Below, one piece after another: positions 1 through 13,000 of a DNA stretch of 64,000 nucleotides. Each line of letters opens with the position of its first letter. Position 1 is the first letter of the stretch. This DNA comes from Antitrichia curtipendula (taxonomy: Eukaryota > Streptophyta > Bryopsida > Hypnales > Leucodontaceae): positions 5,146,001-5,210,000 of the forward strand of contig OX579642.1 in assembly GCA_951230915.1 (NCBI GenBank). Reading direction: 5' to 3'. Under the pieces are notes generated by a model that saw only the letters and a list, made by a program, of their open reading frames with translations, made no database searches and had not been told where the DNA came from. Made by a program: the position numbers and the translations under genes.

Positions 1-349
1 GTTAACTCCCTCACTGCCATGTTTGCTTAGGTCACAATGTCAATATATGTAAGGATCAAGAATTTAGAAATGAATTTATTAGTGCTTGTTGTGATTGTGA
101 TTCTCTTTTATTTTGATAATATTAGATTTACAAGTACAAATATTGAGTTATTTAATGAGATTAATACTATTGTAAAAATAACATCAAACATGATAAGAAG
201 AAACTAGAGAAAATGCATGTACTGCAATATGAAGTGGTGTCCCTTTTAGTCTCACCACTATTTTAGTTAAACATGCAATAACCAGTTCAATAGAAATAAT
301 TGTCAAATCGTTCTAACAATTTGGCACTTGGATAGAAGAATTTCTAGCA

Positions 350-1413
350 CATGCTTGATTTTATTGTAGCTGAAACTAGGTATGTAGATAAACTGATCTA
401 TATCTGGAAGCAAATCACAGAGTTGAGTAAATACATAATACATATGTTTGCAATTTATCCACTGACCACGCTTACAAACTTACGAAGGGACTCCGCTACT
501 ATTTCCTTAAAAAATGAACAATCACAGCTTGAAAATTGTCCAACAGTGATCAAGTATTGAGATGCCTTGAATCCCTTGTGAGCTTCAAACCTTATAATTG
601 AGCCTAAAGCTGGAGAAGGAAGCATAGTGACTTAGACAACTTTACCATTAACATATAGGGCAAATGCATAGATATTGGAGTGCTTCATTGTTGGTGCCTT
701 GGAGTTGCGCTGAATGTTCTTCCCAAATCTACGCTTCGGATACTTGTCAGGGGAATCTAGGGATGGGTAATCATTGAAATCTATAGTCCTATGTTTAACT
801 CACTGAACAGTTCATGTGGTGATAGCGCAGGCCGTTTTGCCATGCAAAATCCTACATGCTCTAGAGCAAAAACTTCTTATTCAGTGAGATTGGTGCCAAG
901 CTTAACAGGCCAAATCTTGGGCACTAGCGGTTTTGTCACAACCCACTTACGTCTTGTGCCTTTCAAATAACGCTTAATATTGTTGTTGCAGAAGAAAAAT
1001 TGCATCTGCTCCACTCTATTTTTCTTGTAGTTTGTCATCATCTCTATATAAGTAGGAGCTACAATAGACTTGTTGTACTGGACAATTTTGGCCACACATT
1101 TTTTCTTAGTAGTAGCTTGTTGTGCAAAACAAACTTTTGCTGAAGTCATTGGAAGCCACGCAATGTACCACTCCTTTTCTTTACAAGTAGTCTCAAGGAC
1201 TACCTTTGTGTGATGAAGAACTGGGACAACTTCTTTTGTTTCTTCAGGTGGAGAAATGTCCACTACAGGTTTTGACTCTGCTTCTAGTGTGAGATCGACA
1301 AAGTTGGAGCCATTGTAACATGTTTTCTTCAAAGGCCGAGACATGCTAATCTTGTTAGGGCGATACAAATCAAGGTTGACAAATTTGAACATCCGGAAGC
1401 AAATCACGTCCAA
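350..1413 (-). pseudogene. SWIM zinc-finger protein remnant (element-derived)
   Basis: A 178-codon open stretch (1413 down to 877) starts MDVICFRMFK and has a second possible start at MSRPLKKTC. Reading continues past an in-frame stop near 875 into a part encoding MAKRPALSPHELFSELN, then changes frame. Near 530-440 it encodes CDCSFFKEI, a short gap, then NCKHMYYVF. The C-x-C ... C-x-H spacing is that of a SWIM zinc finger, a DNA- or protein-binding module common in MULE transposases and other plant element proteins. A one-base frameshift splits the two halves of the finger, and another stop (GKVV*V) lies just upstream. I see no transposase catalytic domain, so the family is unknown. A GC-rich island sits directly upstream. 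The finger is clear; the parent protein is a guess. Confidence 0.5.
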
Positions 1414-1414
1414 A

Positions 1415-1612
1415 AACTAGACGTCTGGACTATATTCGTAGACGATGCAGCAGACGCAGTGGTCAACATTCATCGGACGGCAGCTACCAAGCGGATGGAC
1501 CGGTGAACGGAGACGAACGGGACGATGGGTGGACGGAGCGTTGCTAGTACGTGAGCTTGGAGCAGCAAATAGCGAGCGGGGAGCGGGGATTAGTGAGCGG
1601 TGAGCATAGATT
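1415..1612. promoter_or_regulatory. GC-rich island upstream of the SWIM remnant
   Basis: This GC-rich patch in AT-rich surroundings contains AGACGTCTGG (1419-1428) and many CGGAC/GACGG words. It lies immediately 5' of the minus-strand SWIM remnant, so it may have been its promoter; an AATATAG string next to the AGACGTCTGG motif could serve as a TATA box. Similar islands occur at 13540-13925, 20940-21330 and 25000-25390. Its right half (1555-1610) is also an inverted match of 7625-7690. Confidence 0.35.
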
Positions 1613-2165
1613 TTAGACAAAATAATGAAATTTTTAATGAAATTGAAAAAAAAGTATGGATAAAAATCGACAAAAATTTGGATGAAAATACTTTAAAAAT
1701 GGATGAAGGGGGATGGAAATATAGATTAAAGTAGATTAAGAACTGGATGAAAAAATTTGGATGGAAAAAATAATGAAAGAGGATGAAGATATGAATGCAA
1801 GTGGATGAAAAAAGTAGATGAAAAACCTCAAATAGAATGAAAATTTTGGATGAAAAAAAGTAGAAGAGGATGAAAGTACATGAAAAAATGGATGAAAACA
1901 TTTGAAAAATAGATATAAGTAGATGAATAAAAAATGAAAAAAGATGAAACTACATGAAAAATTGGATGAAAATATTTGAAAAAGAGATGAAAATAGATGA
2001 ATAGAAAATGAAAATGGATGAAAAATGATGAGAGGAAGGAAAAATGGGGTAAAGGAAAAAAACTTGGGAAAACTTGGGAAAAAAATAAAAAATAAAAAGG
2101 GGGACAAATTAGAAAAATCAGTACAAAATATTCTAAAAATGAAAAAATAAAAAGACTATTATCCA
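1613..2165. repeat. Minisatellite of GGATGAAAA-type units
   Basis: Degenerate tandem repetition of short units such as TGGATGAAAA, AGATGAAAATA and GGATGAAAAAAG. The strand asymmetry (purine-rich on plus) keeps long spurious reading frames open on the minus strand (Phe/Ser/Ile-rich); these are not genes. The same repeat occurs in opposite orientation at 7390-7620. Confidence 0.7.
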
Positions 2166-3180
2166 TTCATTTCAAATCTTTAGTAGCAAGGGACCTATGA
2201 CCATGGAAGTACATAATTATGCAAATGTGGAGAAATTAGGATTAGGATTTTAAAAACATAATACATCAAATCTCAATTATACCTATCATCACAAAAATTT
2301 GCAAGTGTTCACATTGAAAGCCATTATGCATGCATAAAAATAAGACTATCACAATCCGAAATCAAAATACTCTTTTTTCAGATGGTTAGAGACTATTGTA
2401 AGAAAATAGGCACAATGTTAACACTTAAAGGATGGGCTAATCACCATGGTCATTGGTTTCCTATGACTGTGAAGTAAAGAAATAGAATTTTCAAGTGGTT
2501 GATCTAATTTAATAGCTAATACATGTAGTTGACAACACATTTCAATAGGAGAACTAAATAAAGACATCAAGCAGCTTTTGAGGGAATGAATATCTATACT
2601 TCAAATAATCAAAGCAAAGAGGATAAAAGATGAAAATAAAGCATGCACTCTGTTGCTTTATCATCATGTTAAAGATGATGGGCACTCTACAAATTCCATA
2701 TGGCAATGCAAAAAATTGGATGAAAAACAACTCTTTTCCATTCTGCAAATTGTTTCAAAGTCAATCGTTAGTCAAAAAACAACCGCAATGTTCTTCAAAA
2801 ATTAATGAATGCAAAATACAAGCAAACGAAGAAGATGATGGAATCTTGACTATAAAGCCATATGCATAATATGGGTACACTGAACATATATTAGCTTGTA
2901 ATGTTAATAGTAAAATTAAAATGCAGGTAGTTGTCTTTTTAATCTCACTACAATTTTATTGATGAGTACAATACACACCTAAATAGAATATCCTTTGTAG
3001 AAAAGCACCCTATTTTGAACTTTGAGAAAATCAATAATTAATTCTAATTTTGGTACAACATAGATGTTTGCTTTTCATCCCTTATGAACAAGATGTTGAA
3101 AATTTGTACTTTATCCAATTGTTATTTAATTATATATATGGCTAAATGAATCATCTATTTGCAATTTTTTTGAAAAAAAA
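2166..3180. other. AT-rich DNA without recognisable gene
   Basis: Only short random open frames are present (for example 64-79 codons around 2554-2869). No coding signature, RNA gene or clear repeat is visible. Confidence 0.5.
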
Positions 3181-3819
3181 AGTTTTGAGAATTCCATGCT
3201 TCCAACACTCCAAAGTGTCTTTCAAGGTAGAAAAAGATTTCTAGGCATGACAAAGTATGAAAGTTTGTTTTTTTAAAATAAAAAATAAATTGAAATTATT
3301 TTCTTGAGAGTTTCATGTTTCAAACACCCTGAAAAGATCTCTTGGGGCTCACAAAGGTTTATAGCAGTGACAATGTATGAATAAAGAAATTTGAAATAAA
3401 AAAATTGAATATTTTTTTACTTTTTTATTTATTTTTAAAGTTTTGAGAGACCCTTGAACACCTCCAAAGGGTCTCTTAGGGCCGAAACAGATTTCTAAGG
3501 GTGGCAATCTATGCAAAAAATGAAAAAATGGAAAATGAAAAAAAATGAAAAAAAAAAATCTTTTTTAAAATTTTTTTTTTTTGAGAGTTTCACACCTTAT
3601 CACCCCAAAAGGGTCTCTTGGGGCCAAGAGGGGTGACAACCTATGCAAAAAAGTAAAAAAAAAAAAATTGAAAAAAAAAATTATTTTTTTTGGATAAAAA
3701 GTTTTCAGAGTTTCACACTTCAAACACCCCAAAAGGATCTCTTGGGGTTGAGAGAGTTTTTTAGGGGTGACAACCTATGCAAAAATAAATAAATAAATGA
3801 AAAAAAAAAAAAATAATAA

Positions 3820-3874
<55 letters not shown>

Positions 3875-4260
3875 AATTTAAATTTTTTAGAGTTCCACAC
3901 CTTGAACACCCCAAAAGGATCTCTCAGGGCTGAGTGAGGTTTCTAGTGGTGACAACCTATACAAAAAATGAAAAAAAATGAAAAAATGAAAAAAAAAAAA
4001 AAAAATTGAATTTTTTATTTCGAGAGTTCTTCACCTTGAACACCCCAAAAGGATCTCTCAGGTCTGAGCAAGGTTTCTAGGGGTGACAAACTCTGCAAAA
4101 AATGAAAAATAATGAAAAAAAAAAAAAAAAAAAAAATTTAATTTTTTTTTTTGAGAGTTCCACACCTTGATCACCCCAAAAGGGTCTCTTGAGGCCAAGA
4201 GAGGTTTCTAGGGATGACGATGTATGCAAAAAAAATTGAAAAAAAAGGTTTTCAAAATTC
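3180..4260. repeat. Tandem array of about eight ~130-bp units with a hairpin core
   Basis: Units recur near 3183, 3305, 3438, 3575, 3700, 3885, 4020 and 4150, with a broken start of a ninth near 4240. Each has a conserved part (GAGAGTTCCACACCTTGAACACCCCAAAAGG in variants), a palindromic core such as TCTCTCAGGGCTGAGAGAGG or TCTCTTGGGGCCAAGAG, the phrase TTTCTAGGGGTGACAACCTATGC, and a variable poly-A or AT spacer. One spacer is the (AT)n run at 3828-3871. No coding potential. Confidence 0.85.
3828..3871. repeat. (AT)n microsatellite
   Basis: About 22 uninterrupted AT dinucleotides inside the spacer of one 130-bp unit. Confidence 0.97.
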
Positions 4261-4568
4261 CATGCTTCAAACAGACCAATTCTTAAACGGTTAAACCATG
4301 ATAATAGGTTTGAAATCCGAACAACACACTAAATACCTCACAACTTGAAACTTTGAGGCTCTTAGGCTCTCAGACTCATTCCCTCATGCTCTAAGCTTAC
4401 ACAATAGCACTTCCGCAATTGTGCAAGTATAAAATGTGAGTAAATTTTTGCTAAGATTAATCCCCAAAAGGCAACAATTGAATTAATTAATTTTGTTTTC
4501 ATTGGAAAAAAAGAAGTTCTTTGAATGGACTAAGATATCGGGTTATTTTGCTTAGGTTGGATCCCTTA

Positions 4569-5245
4569 GAGGCCTCTTAGCACCGAGAAGGGTTTCCAAG
4601 GGAAGACCTTATGGAACTTCTTAAACTTTTTTCAAATCCACTTGTTTTATTTTTCAATTTAAAAAAAAAAGTTGTTCTAATTGTAGACATTGGCTGCAAT
4701 AGTTGTATGGGGGAGGACCTTCCATAGGGCCTCTCAGCATCAAGAGGGGTTTCCAAGGGAGGACCTTATAAAACTTTTCAAACTTTCTCTAAATCCTCAT
4801 GTTTTATTTTTCAATTTTTTTAAAAGTAAGTTGTTCTAATTGTGGACTTTGACCATAGCAGTTGCATGGGGGAGGACCTTCCATGGGGCCTCTCGGCACC
4901 GAGAGGATTTCCAAGTGAGGACTTTATGGAACTTTTAAAACTTTCCTCAAACCCTCTTGTTTTGTTTTTAAATTTTTAAGAAAATAAGTTGTTCTAATTG
5001 CAGACTTGGGTTGCAATAGTTGTATGGGGAAGGACCTTAGGATCCTCCATGGGGCCTCTTGGCACTGAGAGGGGTTTCCAAGTGAGGGCCTTATGGAACT
5101 TTTTAAACTTTCTTCAAATCCTCTTGTTTTATTTTTCAATTTTTGTTAGGTAGCTTGTTTTGATTGCGGACATTGGCTGCAACAATTGCATAGGGGGAGA
5201 CCTCCAAAGGGGCCTTTCAGCACCGAGAAGGGTCTTAAAGGTAGC
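4569..5245. repeat. Tandem array of ~160-bp units with a CCTCTCGG/CCGAGAGG hairpin
   Basis: GGCCTCT starts recur at 4571, 4728, 4887, 5053 and 5211, giving periods of 157-166 bp. Each unit has a palindrome (best copy CCTCTCGGCACCGAGAGG near 4888), then TTTCCAAG, a GGACCTTATGGAACTT phrase, a T-rich stretch and TTGTTCTAATTG. The core resembles that of the neighbouring 130-bp array, so the two probably share an origin. Confidence 0.85.
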
Positions 5246-7389
5246 TTACTAAGCCTTGATACAAAATTTATTTTCATTTTGTTCACTTCAATAGTAGGTG
5301 TGTGGTTTGCACTATGAGTTCAAGTTTTTTATATCCCTAAATCTTCAAGAACAATTTGTTGCTTTATGGTAGGTATAGTTGCAAGACCATAGTCTTAAGG
5401 ATCCTCATGGTGCCAAGAGAGGTCCCTCCATCCTCAGCTCATGAGTTTATTTTTCTTTTAATTTTTTTTTAGATTTAAAAATTCCCACAAGAGGTATTTC
5501 TGAGATGACACAAAATCGGGTTTAGTAGGCAGGTTGGTAGGAAGAGAAGATTGTACTGCAAGGAGGCTATGAGTATCAAAAAAATTCTCTTTGGATCTCC
5601 TTTTGCAATTTTTGTATTTTTATTATTAATTTTTGAATGGGCTGATCTTTATTTACAAATGGCAGGTCACGTCAAATGGATCTAATTTTATAAGCTTAGC
5701 TTCACATAAGTTAAAATCATACTTGAAATTTGTATTTGTAAAATTCTCTAAAATTTTCTTCTATGTGTGGTGGTATTTCAAGTATGAAGTGTATGCCAAA
5801 AAATCCATTTAAAAGGTGGATTTACCACTGTTTCTTATAATTTGGTTGGATCTAATTTGTTGTTTTGTTATTTGTGTAGGAAAGCTTAGAAATTGAGGAA
5901 TTCCAATTATTTTCTATTTTTTGCAAATCTAGGATTTTTTCCAAGCTCTTCAAAATTGTTTCAGCTACTCGTCTATGCAAAGGCTCTTTGTACATGTTTG
6001 CCACCCTCCCCCCTAAGCCAACTTCTAGTACCTTTTTAATAGATCCTCACATTCTGCAGTTCATAACTAACTATGTTGTAGAGTCTGATGGTGAGACATG
6101 AGATATTGAGGGACAAGTTGACTTTAGTACACTCACTTGAGCTAAAGTCCTTTCCAATATAATTTCTTGTACATGATGTAAATACCATATTTAAAGTTTT
6201 TTGTTGCATTTGTGTTAGATGTCATTGCATTTGTAGTCTTCACATCAGATTTTGTTTTTATTAGAGATTTTTGGTTGGATCATCAAAAACACCACTTGAG
6301 TTATTGCAAGGAACACTGTTCAATTTTTCTAGCGTTCTAGAAAAACTGCATTTCTAGTATCCAATATTACAAGTACTAGGAGTATTATAAAGAACATGTT
6401 TACAATCAAATTAGACAATTTCAATAGAAATTTCTAATTCATCATATTTATTCTTCAAAATCTATAGAAGATGACAAGAGAGTCACTTTCATTGTAACAG
6501 AAAATAGAACCAATGTTTCTTGCAACAACCTACTTTTGTTATAATCATCATGTATTTTTTTCAGTTTATGACGTATTCATCAATTACCACCGTTGAACTC
6601 CTAAACTCCCTACCCTCTTTATCACAATTTCACCATGGTGTGATGTTGTGGTATAAAAGGCACAAAAATAAAAATAAAAAACATGTCCATAGTGAGGTTG
6701 TGGTTAATTGGACATGGAGTTCATTAGTTCAATGGTATTATTGAATAAATATGCCATTTGGTAGAAAAAATTCATGTTGATTATCAAGAAGATGGTACAA
6801 TTGTACTAGATAATGACTTTTAATTTATTTATTAAAGATAATCCAAATGTTTACGATTTTTTAGGGTTCAAAATAGAGCCTTCAATCAGAATACACATTT
6901 TGATGTTAAATTTAGGGTGAACCAACACCATGACAACTTCCTAGCCTGCCAATGATTGGGCTTCATAAGATTTCTACTATACAAATAGGATTCTTTGTCA
7001 TTACGCACAATGCATTAATCATTGGCATTGTTAATTTGTTATCAATTCATGGAATTAAGGATTTTTTGTCCATTTTTCCTATATCAAGCACTTGTAAGGT
7101 AATTGTGTACTTTTTGTGTATATTTTTATTCTATTCTTATATCTATAATTGTGAAGCTTTTTGTAGAATTGTTATGTTCAGCTCATATGCATCAATATTT
7201 GCGGTCAACTTTTTTACTTTAGGGATGAAACCAATCCAAGTTTCACGGCTATAGAATCCTTGTGGATATTTGAATTTGAAATATGTAATTTGTAGGATGA
7301 TTATAATCCACAATTTAGATACACATTTTATACAGTTATAGGCATTTGATTTATTTTTTCCACAAATCCCAAACCGTGTATTTTTCATC
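5246..7389. other. AT-rich DNA, no gene seen
   Basis: A further hairpin-like CCTCATGGTGCCAAGAGAGG near 5402 looks like a diverged extra core of the array to the left. Beyond that I see only short random frames and homopolymer-rich sequence. Confidence 0.5.
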
Positions 7390-7622
7390 CTATCTTTATT
7401 TATTTATTTCATTTTATCTTCTTCCATTTTTGCATCCTATCTTCTTCCATTTTATCATATAGCATCATCCACTTTTTTAATTCAACATCATTCATTGTTT
7501 TCATCCAACATCATCTACTATTTCATCCAATATCATCCAATTTTTTCATCCAGCATCATCCATTTTTTCATCCAACATTCATTCAATTTTTCATCCAGAT
7601 TCATTCTTTTTTTTTTTTTCCA
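7390..7622. repeat. TTCATCC minisatellite, inverted partner of 1613-2165
   Basis: Tandem CATCCATTTTTT / CATCCAACAT units, the reverse complement of the GGATGAAAA repeats at the other end of the putative foldback element. They end in a run of 13 T at about 7608-7620. Confidence 0.7.
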
Positions 7623-7720
7623 AAACAATGCTCCCCGTGCACCATTCCCCGTTCCTTGGTTGCTGCTCGCCGCTCCATGCTCATGTGACAGTATTCCCCC
7701 ATGAGTATCCTCCTTATCTG

Positions 7721-9700
7721 CTAGAAGGTTTCACTATGCAAAAACTCAGTTCCATCTAAGTATTTAGCTATCAAAGGTCTACCTTCATCATACTTACAAT
7801 CGTCTTCATCCAACAAAAAGTTGTAAGGGTCTTCACGATCGTCTCCAATGTCTCCATCGTAACAAGGTGGGCTTCGAAGCGGTTCTTCATCGGAATTGTG
7901 TATGCCGTGGTCATCTTCGTCATCCATAGGGGGATCAACTTCTTCACAGTCTTTCCCTTCCTCATCTTCCGATGAAGACAAAGTCAAATCCTCCGACTCG
8001 AGGTTCTCATCGTACTACTTCTTCTCGTCATTTTGCTTTGATCCAATGAGGACTTTGGAATTAGAGTATACGTATACCAAATCCTGTTCTCTTTGTGGCT
8101 TCAATTTGTTCCAATATTTATTGTGAACAAAAGAATAGCTACTCCAATTTCGTTTATATGAAGACAATGATACCGGTTGGGCCAAAATCCTCTTGGCAAT
8201 TGGAACAATGAGCTTCCTGCACGCACCCTCAAAATCCCACCAAGCATGCGCCGACAATTGTTATTCACCCGGATTCAACATGTTGTGGAACGGAGGTTCC
8301 CTATGTCGGAAGGCTACAAATTCCTTCACAACTCTGCATACTCTAAAGGTGTACATATTTGCATTAGAACATGCGACCATAGCATCGGTGTCGACGGCTA
8401 GTTCTTTATCTTGAAGAAGGTAGGGATTCAAAAGTGCTTCTACATAATGTAAATCTGTCTTTACCATATCACGTTGTTTGTAGAACAACTTCACCAACAT
8501 GATGACTTTGTCCAAAGCCAAACAAAAAGGCTCTTTGTCTAAACTGAGAACGTGTTTCTCTAATTTCCTCATAATATGTAACACCTTGCTCATGCATGGT
8601 GTCTTCGCATCCAAATCCCAAAGAGCATTGACAATTGGAGTTGTCACATCTTCAAAATTCTAACAACAACGCCATAAATGCCCACTTAGAATTGTCTTCT
8701 TCACCCGTTTGGATTCTAAACGAGTTTTTTTATTTTCTCGAGTGTTTTTTAGCGTATTCTTCCCATTGCGGGTCCGTCACAATTTGTTGCAATTATGCTT
8801 TCACCTTAAGCATACATGCAACCATGTTGTAATTAGAAGCAAATCTTGTTTCCACCGCCAACAATAAGTTGTACTACATTGAATATTTTCAAAATATCGC
8901 AAGCGGCATGTGCTTCTTCTTGAAAAATTTGACCATCTTTCTGGAATCTTTCACGACGTTGTCAATCCATTATTTGTTTGTCCAATCTTTCAGCAACAAA
9001 TTCAAGGCATGCACCACGCAACCTTGAAAAAAAATGTGGGGATAGATAATAGATACCAAATTCCATACTGCTAGATTTACAGTTGCATTATTTGTACTCA
9101 CTTGCACTACATTTGCAGGGCCCACTTGTTCTTTGAAATTCTCTAATATAGAGGCCAAATACGGAGTATCCTTAGTTTTCCCAGTTGTCTCCACTGATCC
9201 CAGGAATTGCTCACCCGTGGATGACACAAACATGGCATTTATCAATAGTTGATTCGAAACTAAGGTCTACTCATCAATAGACAATGTAGCTCTGAACTTC
9301 ATAATACTAGTCTCTATCTGTTTACGGAAATTGACCTCCAGGTCTATCTTTGCTTGGTCAAGCAATTTATAGCGTAGGTCATAGTATGATGGTAGGGCAT
9401 AGGATCGGTGAAACTCCGCTGTTTGCTTCATTGCTTCTTTGAATGCTGGATTTCAAACTACAATAAATGGTATGTTTGCTGCATAAAAAAAAATTGGCCC
9501 ACACTGCATTCAAGTTGCATTTATTTGCTTGTTTGAATCCCTCCACTAGCCTGCTTTGTTTTTGAGGTCTATTGCTTGATGTCCGCTGAGTTCCACGTTC
9601 ATCTAATGCTTGTGTACTTGGATTCGCTTGGGAAGAGCCAACAACATATTCCTATGGCGTTGTATTCTTCTGGCGCCGAACAACGGACAGAATGGCAAAC
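7721..9700 (-). pseudogene. hAT-superfamily transposase, degenerate
   Basis: Successive pieces on the minus strand follow the order of an Ac-like hAT transposase with a DUF659-type domain. First comes RLVEGFKQANK then AANIPFIVV (about 9560-9440). Next are LLDQAKIDLEV, then LVSNQLLINAMFVSSTGEQF and ENVVQV-type text (9350-8970, ending YPHIFFQGCVVHALNLLLKD). A middle part has ETRFASN near 8850. The C-terminal dimerisation region has HAWWDF ... SYKRNWSSYSFVHNKYWNKL (8250-8060). An acidic tail ends at 7721. The gene is dead. There are stops (SIDE*T where W is expected) and frame changes, and the catalytic Asp of the TDNA motif reads TNNA (9084-9098). Most changes are G-to-A on the coding strand. 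No BED finger was found upstream. Confidence 0.9.
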
Positions 9701-10039
9701 TACGCAGACGGAATGATAGACAGGCGAACGGGAGGACGGAAATGTAGGTGCAAATGAAAAAAGATGATTCATAGGCACGGGGTTATAAAAAATAACATAA
9801 CAATAACATAAAATGATATTACACAATAGGTACGCAAAAGAAACATATTTGACAAAAAGGTAAAGCAAAATTTATCATGATAGAAAAGCAAATCCAAACA
9901 TATTTGTATTGCATAGATATTTATATATTAATGAAAAGCAACTCATGGCATACCATAAGTGTAGTACATTACTAATATTGAATCCTCATGAGATCCAAAC
10001 AAGTACAAAATAATCCTCATTTGTCATCCTCTAATACAA

Positions 10040-13000
10040 ACACTATATAGTATCACCGCCATTTTCTGCGGAAACATGAAAAGCACCCTCTTGTTTCTTA
10101 AATCTTTGACTTGTTCTACGAGTTTGAGGACCACCCAATCCAGAGCCTGTGTGCCCCCTAATCAGACTTCCATATCCACAGCGGTAAATTGTCGTTTGTT
10201 TTTTGGAGAGTGTTCATCCTCGTCTTCAATATTCTGTTTCTTCTTCCTCGTGGGAGACAGATCTACTTCCTTTGCCTTCAACGCTCTCAAAGTCAAATAA
10301 ATTTTTTCTATCATAGCATTGATCGTTTTATTATCATCTCTAGGGACCAACCAAAACGGTTGACTTGTGCCTCTAGAAACACTCTCCAAGTCATTATAAT
10401 GTCAATAATCTTCTTATCAAATGCACTTGCCACCTCCACGAGTGCATGTTCTGTGCTTGATTGCCCATCTACATTCAAAACAGCAGGAACTTTTGCAACT
10501 TCTTCCAATTTTCACAAAAAAAGGCCCTCTCTATTAAAATATGATTGTATGTCACGTACTGCTCATTGAATTCTTGGGATGGTTGCACTTCTATCCAGAT
10601 GCCATCTGCTCCTTTCTGCGCTTCTTTTTTAGAAAATCGGAAGAACTTTTGATGTGAGATGCTCCGGAGCATGGATCCAATCCCCCCCCTATGCTACGAC
10701 AAAACAATTCTCGAGCCTCCGGATCTTCAATACCCCTGGCCTGCAACTCCACATCTCTGTTGCGCATCATCTACACAAAATCATTCAATTGGTCATTGTA
10801 GTTCTCATATAGCTCATACATGAATTTTTTTGAATTCCAAATTAGAGATCACCTCCAATGAACGTAACTTTGAAATTGAAATGGCTTTTGGTCAAGTAGA
10901 AGGGTCCATCAATTGTATTTGTGGCTAGGGGGCATGCTCTCCTCATGCCCAACCATTTTGTAAAATCCAGGGCTCAAAAGAGAACGACACTCGAGATAAA
11001 TTGAACGAACGAGGGATGCTTTTACCATGCACGTGATATGAAAAGTGTAGCGACATTGGCCCATGGTTAAGGTGCCCTTGGGGCCAAAATGAACTAGACA
11101 GAGGTTGCATTTATCCTCCAATAGTACCGTATTAGGACTTTCACCATGCACTACTATCTTGTCCGCCTCTTTGATGTGTGTTGAATGCATGTTGTAAGGG
11201 GCCTAACCCTCTTCTAGTTCCAAGGTCCAATTAATGGACTGCAACGTATCGTTCTTCATATCATTCAACTGCTCGGACATTGCATCCATGTCCCTCCAAT
11301 ATATGGCTTCAATCAACCCTCTATGATGTATATCAAACATCTTTCTGAGAGTGACAAGGTCGGAGTGTAGGGCATCGTATTGCTCATTCAACTTCATTGC
11401 TAATTTGAGAAGCCCTTTTATTGCTCAGGTTACTACATACGGTTTGTCTAGTAATTTTTGAACATACATCAACCAACAAGTGTCAGAACTGTTCTTTGGT
11501 AAGCATTTATTCAGCTCTACTCCTCGCATCATTTTTTGATACTCAGACTCTAAATAGACGTTTTGTTGGATTACCTCCTCTAATTCACACTTCACCTCTT
11601 CGACCTCATGGCCTTCTATTTGCATGAACGCGTCTTGGAATGTGGGAGGAGGATTATCATGGCGGTTTTGGATATTACTTCCCTTCGGTTGTTTTCCTCA
11701 ACCCCTTCTACACGCACGGCTTCGCCAATTTTCGGAAGAATATATAGTCTGTCCTTGAATTTTTTTTTCTTAAGCGCTATAATTTTGTACTCCAAATTCT
11801 CAATAAACAGCCTTTGAGCAAATACAGTGTCATGTTAGCGCTCCAAATCCTTCTCAATTTTTTACAATTTAGCTTCCAATCCAACCAAGAGTGCCTTCAA
11901 TTTCTTGTGCTCTTTCTTCAAGGCCATAAATTTCTCATTCTCTTGAGCCAAGATGTGCATCTCACGCCTTATTTGGACCCACTCCTCCAATAATGATTTC
12001 AAAGACATGACAAAATCCAAAAAAGACATGGCACCGAACACCAATTCGGGCGCGAATTTGGTGAATTCATGAGCAACTTCCATAAGTTTGGGGACAATAC
12101 CAGTTACAAATTCAGCTACAACCAACAACTTCTTTGCGGTCATCAAAAAATTGGGCCACTCACCACTATATTCCTTGTCAGGATTACTCGAGCTAGCCTC
12201 GTTTGTCAAGATTACTCAGTCCAATTAAAGTTTCAGGTCTTCTTGATGTGTCCTAAACAAATAAGAAGTTTCCAACAAACTTTCCAACTCTCTAGCATTC
12301 GGTAGCTGACAAAGACCCTCCAATTGTGCCGTTTGTTGAGTTGACAAATGCAGATAGCTCTTATCCAAAGGGTTGTCATCAATAGATAAATTTTGCGCTT
12401 TTTCATCGAGTTGCTTTCCATTTCTTGGCAACAAATGCCCTTCAACTCTTGGGCTCAATACAGGGCTCAATACGAGGCTCGGTGTGGTTGGCAAGTCTTA
12501 ATTCAAAGGTACTTGTGTCATGAAGTCTATTCCATTGTTGGCTATGGGATGATCGATTGATGCAATGGCCCTTGCCATTTGTTCTAGAGCAACTTCTTCC
12601 CGACATTTTTGTAACGCAGACAGGGTCACTGGTTCTTTAAAAATGGGCAGCATGTTTGGAGCACCACTTTGCTCACCCACAGTTGTTAGATTGGGTGTGC
12701 ATATCAAATCCGCTCGAGGAGTTAGAAACACTTCTTTGTCAACACTTTCCACCGCAGCATTTGTCATTGTAGTTGGAATCTTTGTAGAACCCATATGTAA
12801 TCCAATATGATTCACCTCCAAAATCTCTTTTTAAATTGCAATAAATGATCTAATAATAATTTCCGTGGTTTGGGAGGCTCACTTGGACTTGCCTATGAAT
12901 CATATAAATCGGGAATATCTTTTTGCCCTTGCCTAAGCAAAAGTCGAGCCCCAACTGTTGTTGGAAACGTGCCCCAATCCACCTTCCAAACCAATATGAG

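Larger units (their letters stand above)
1415..7700. mobile_element. Putative foldback-like element with minisatellite arms
   Basis: The left edge reads GC-rich block (1415-1612) then GGATGAAAA minisatellite (to 2165). The right edge reads the reverse complement of the same order: TTCATCC minisatellite (7390-7620) then a GC-rich block (7625-7690). The GC-rich blocks align in inverted orientation around GAGCAGCAA and GGGGAGCAT. Long inverted ends built of short tandem repeats are the hallmark of foldback elements. I found no convincing target-site duplication and no internal transposase. The alternative is two diverging promoters of the same gene family that happen to face outward. Confidence 0.33.

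Noticed and set aside
1590..2166. Long minus-strand frames rich in Phe, Ser and Ile
   Set aside because: They are produced by the GGATGAAAA minisatellite; several frames are open at once and there is no non-repetitive core.
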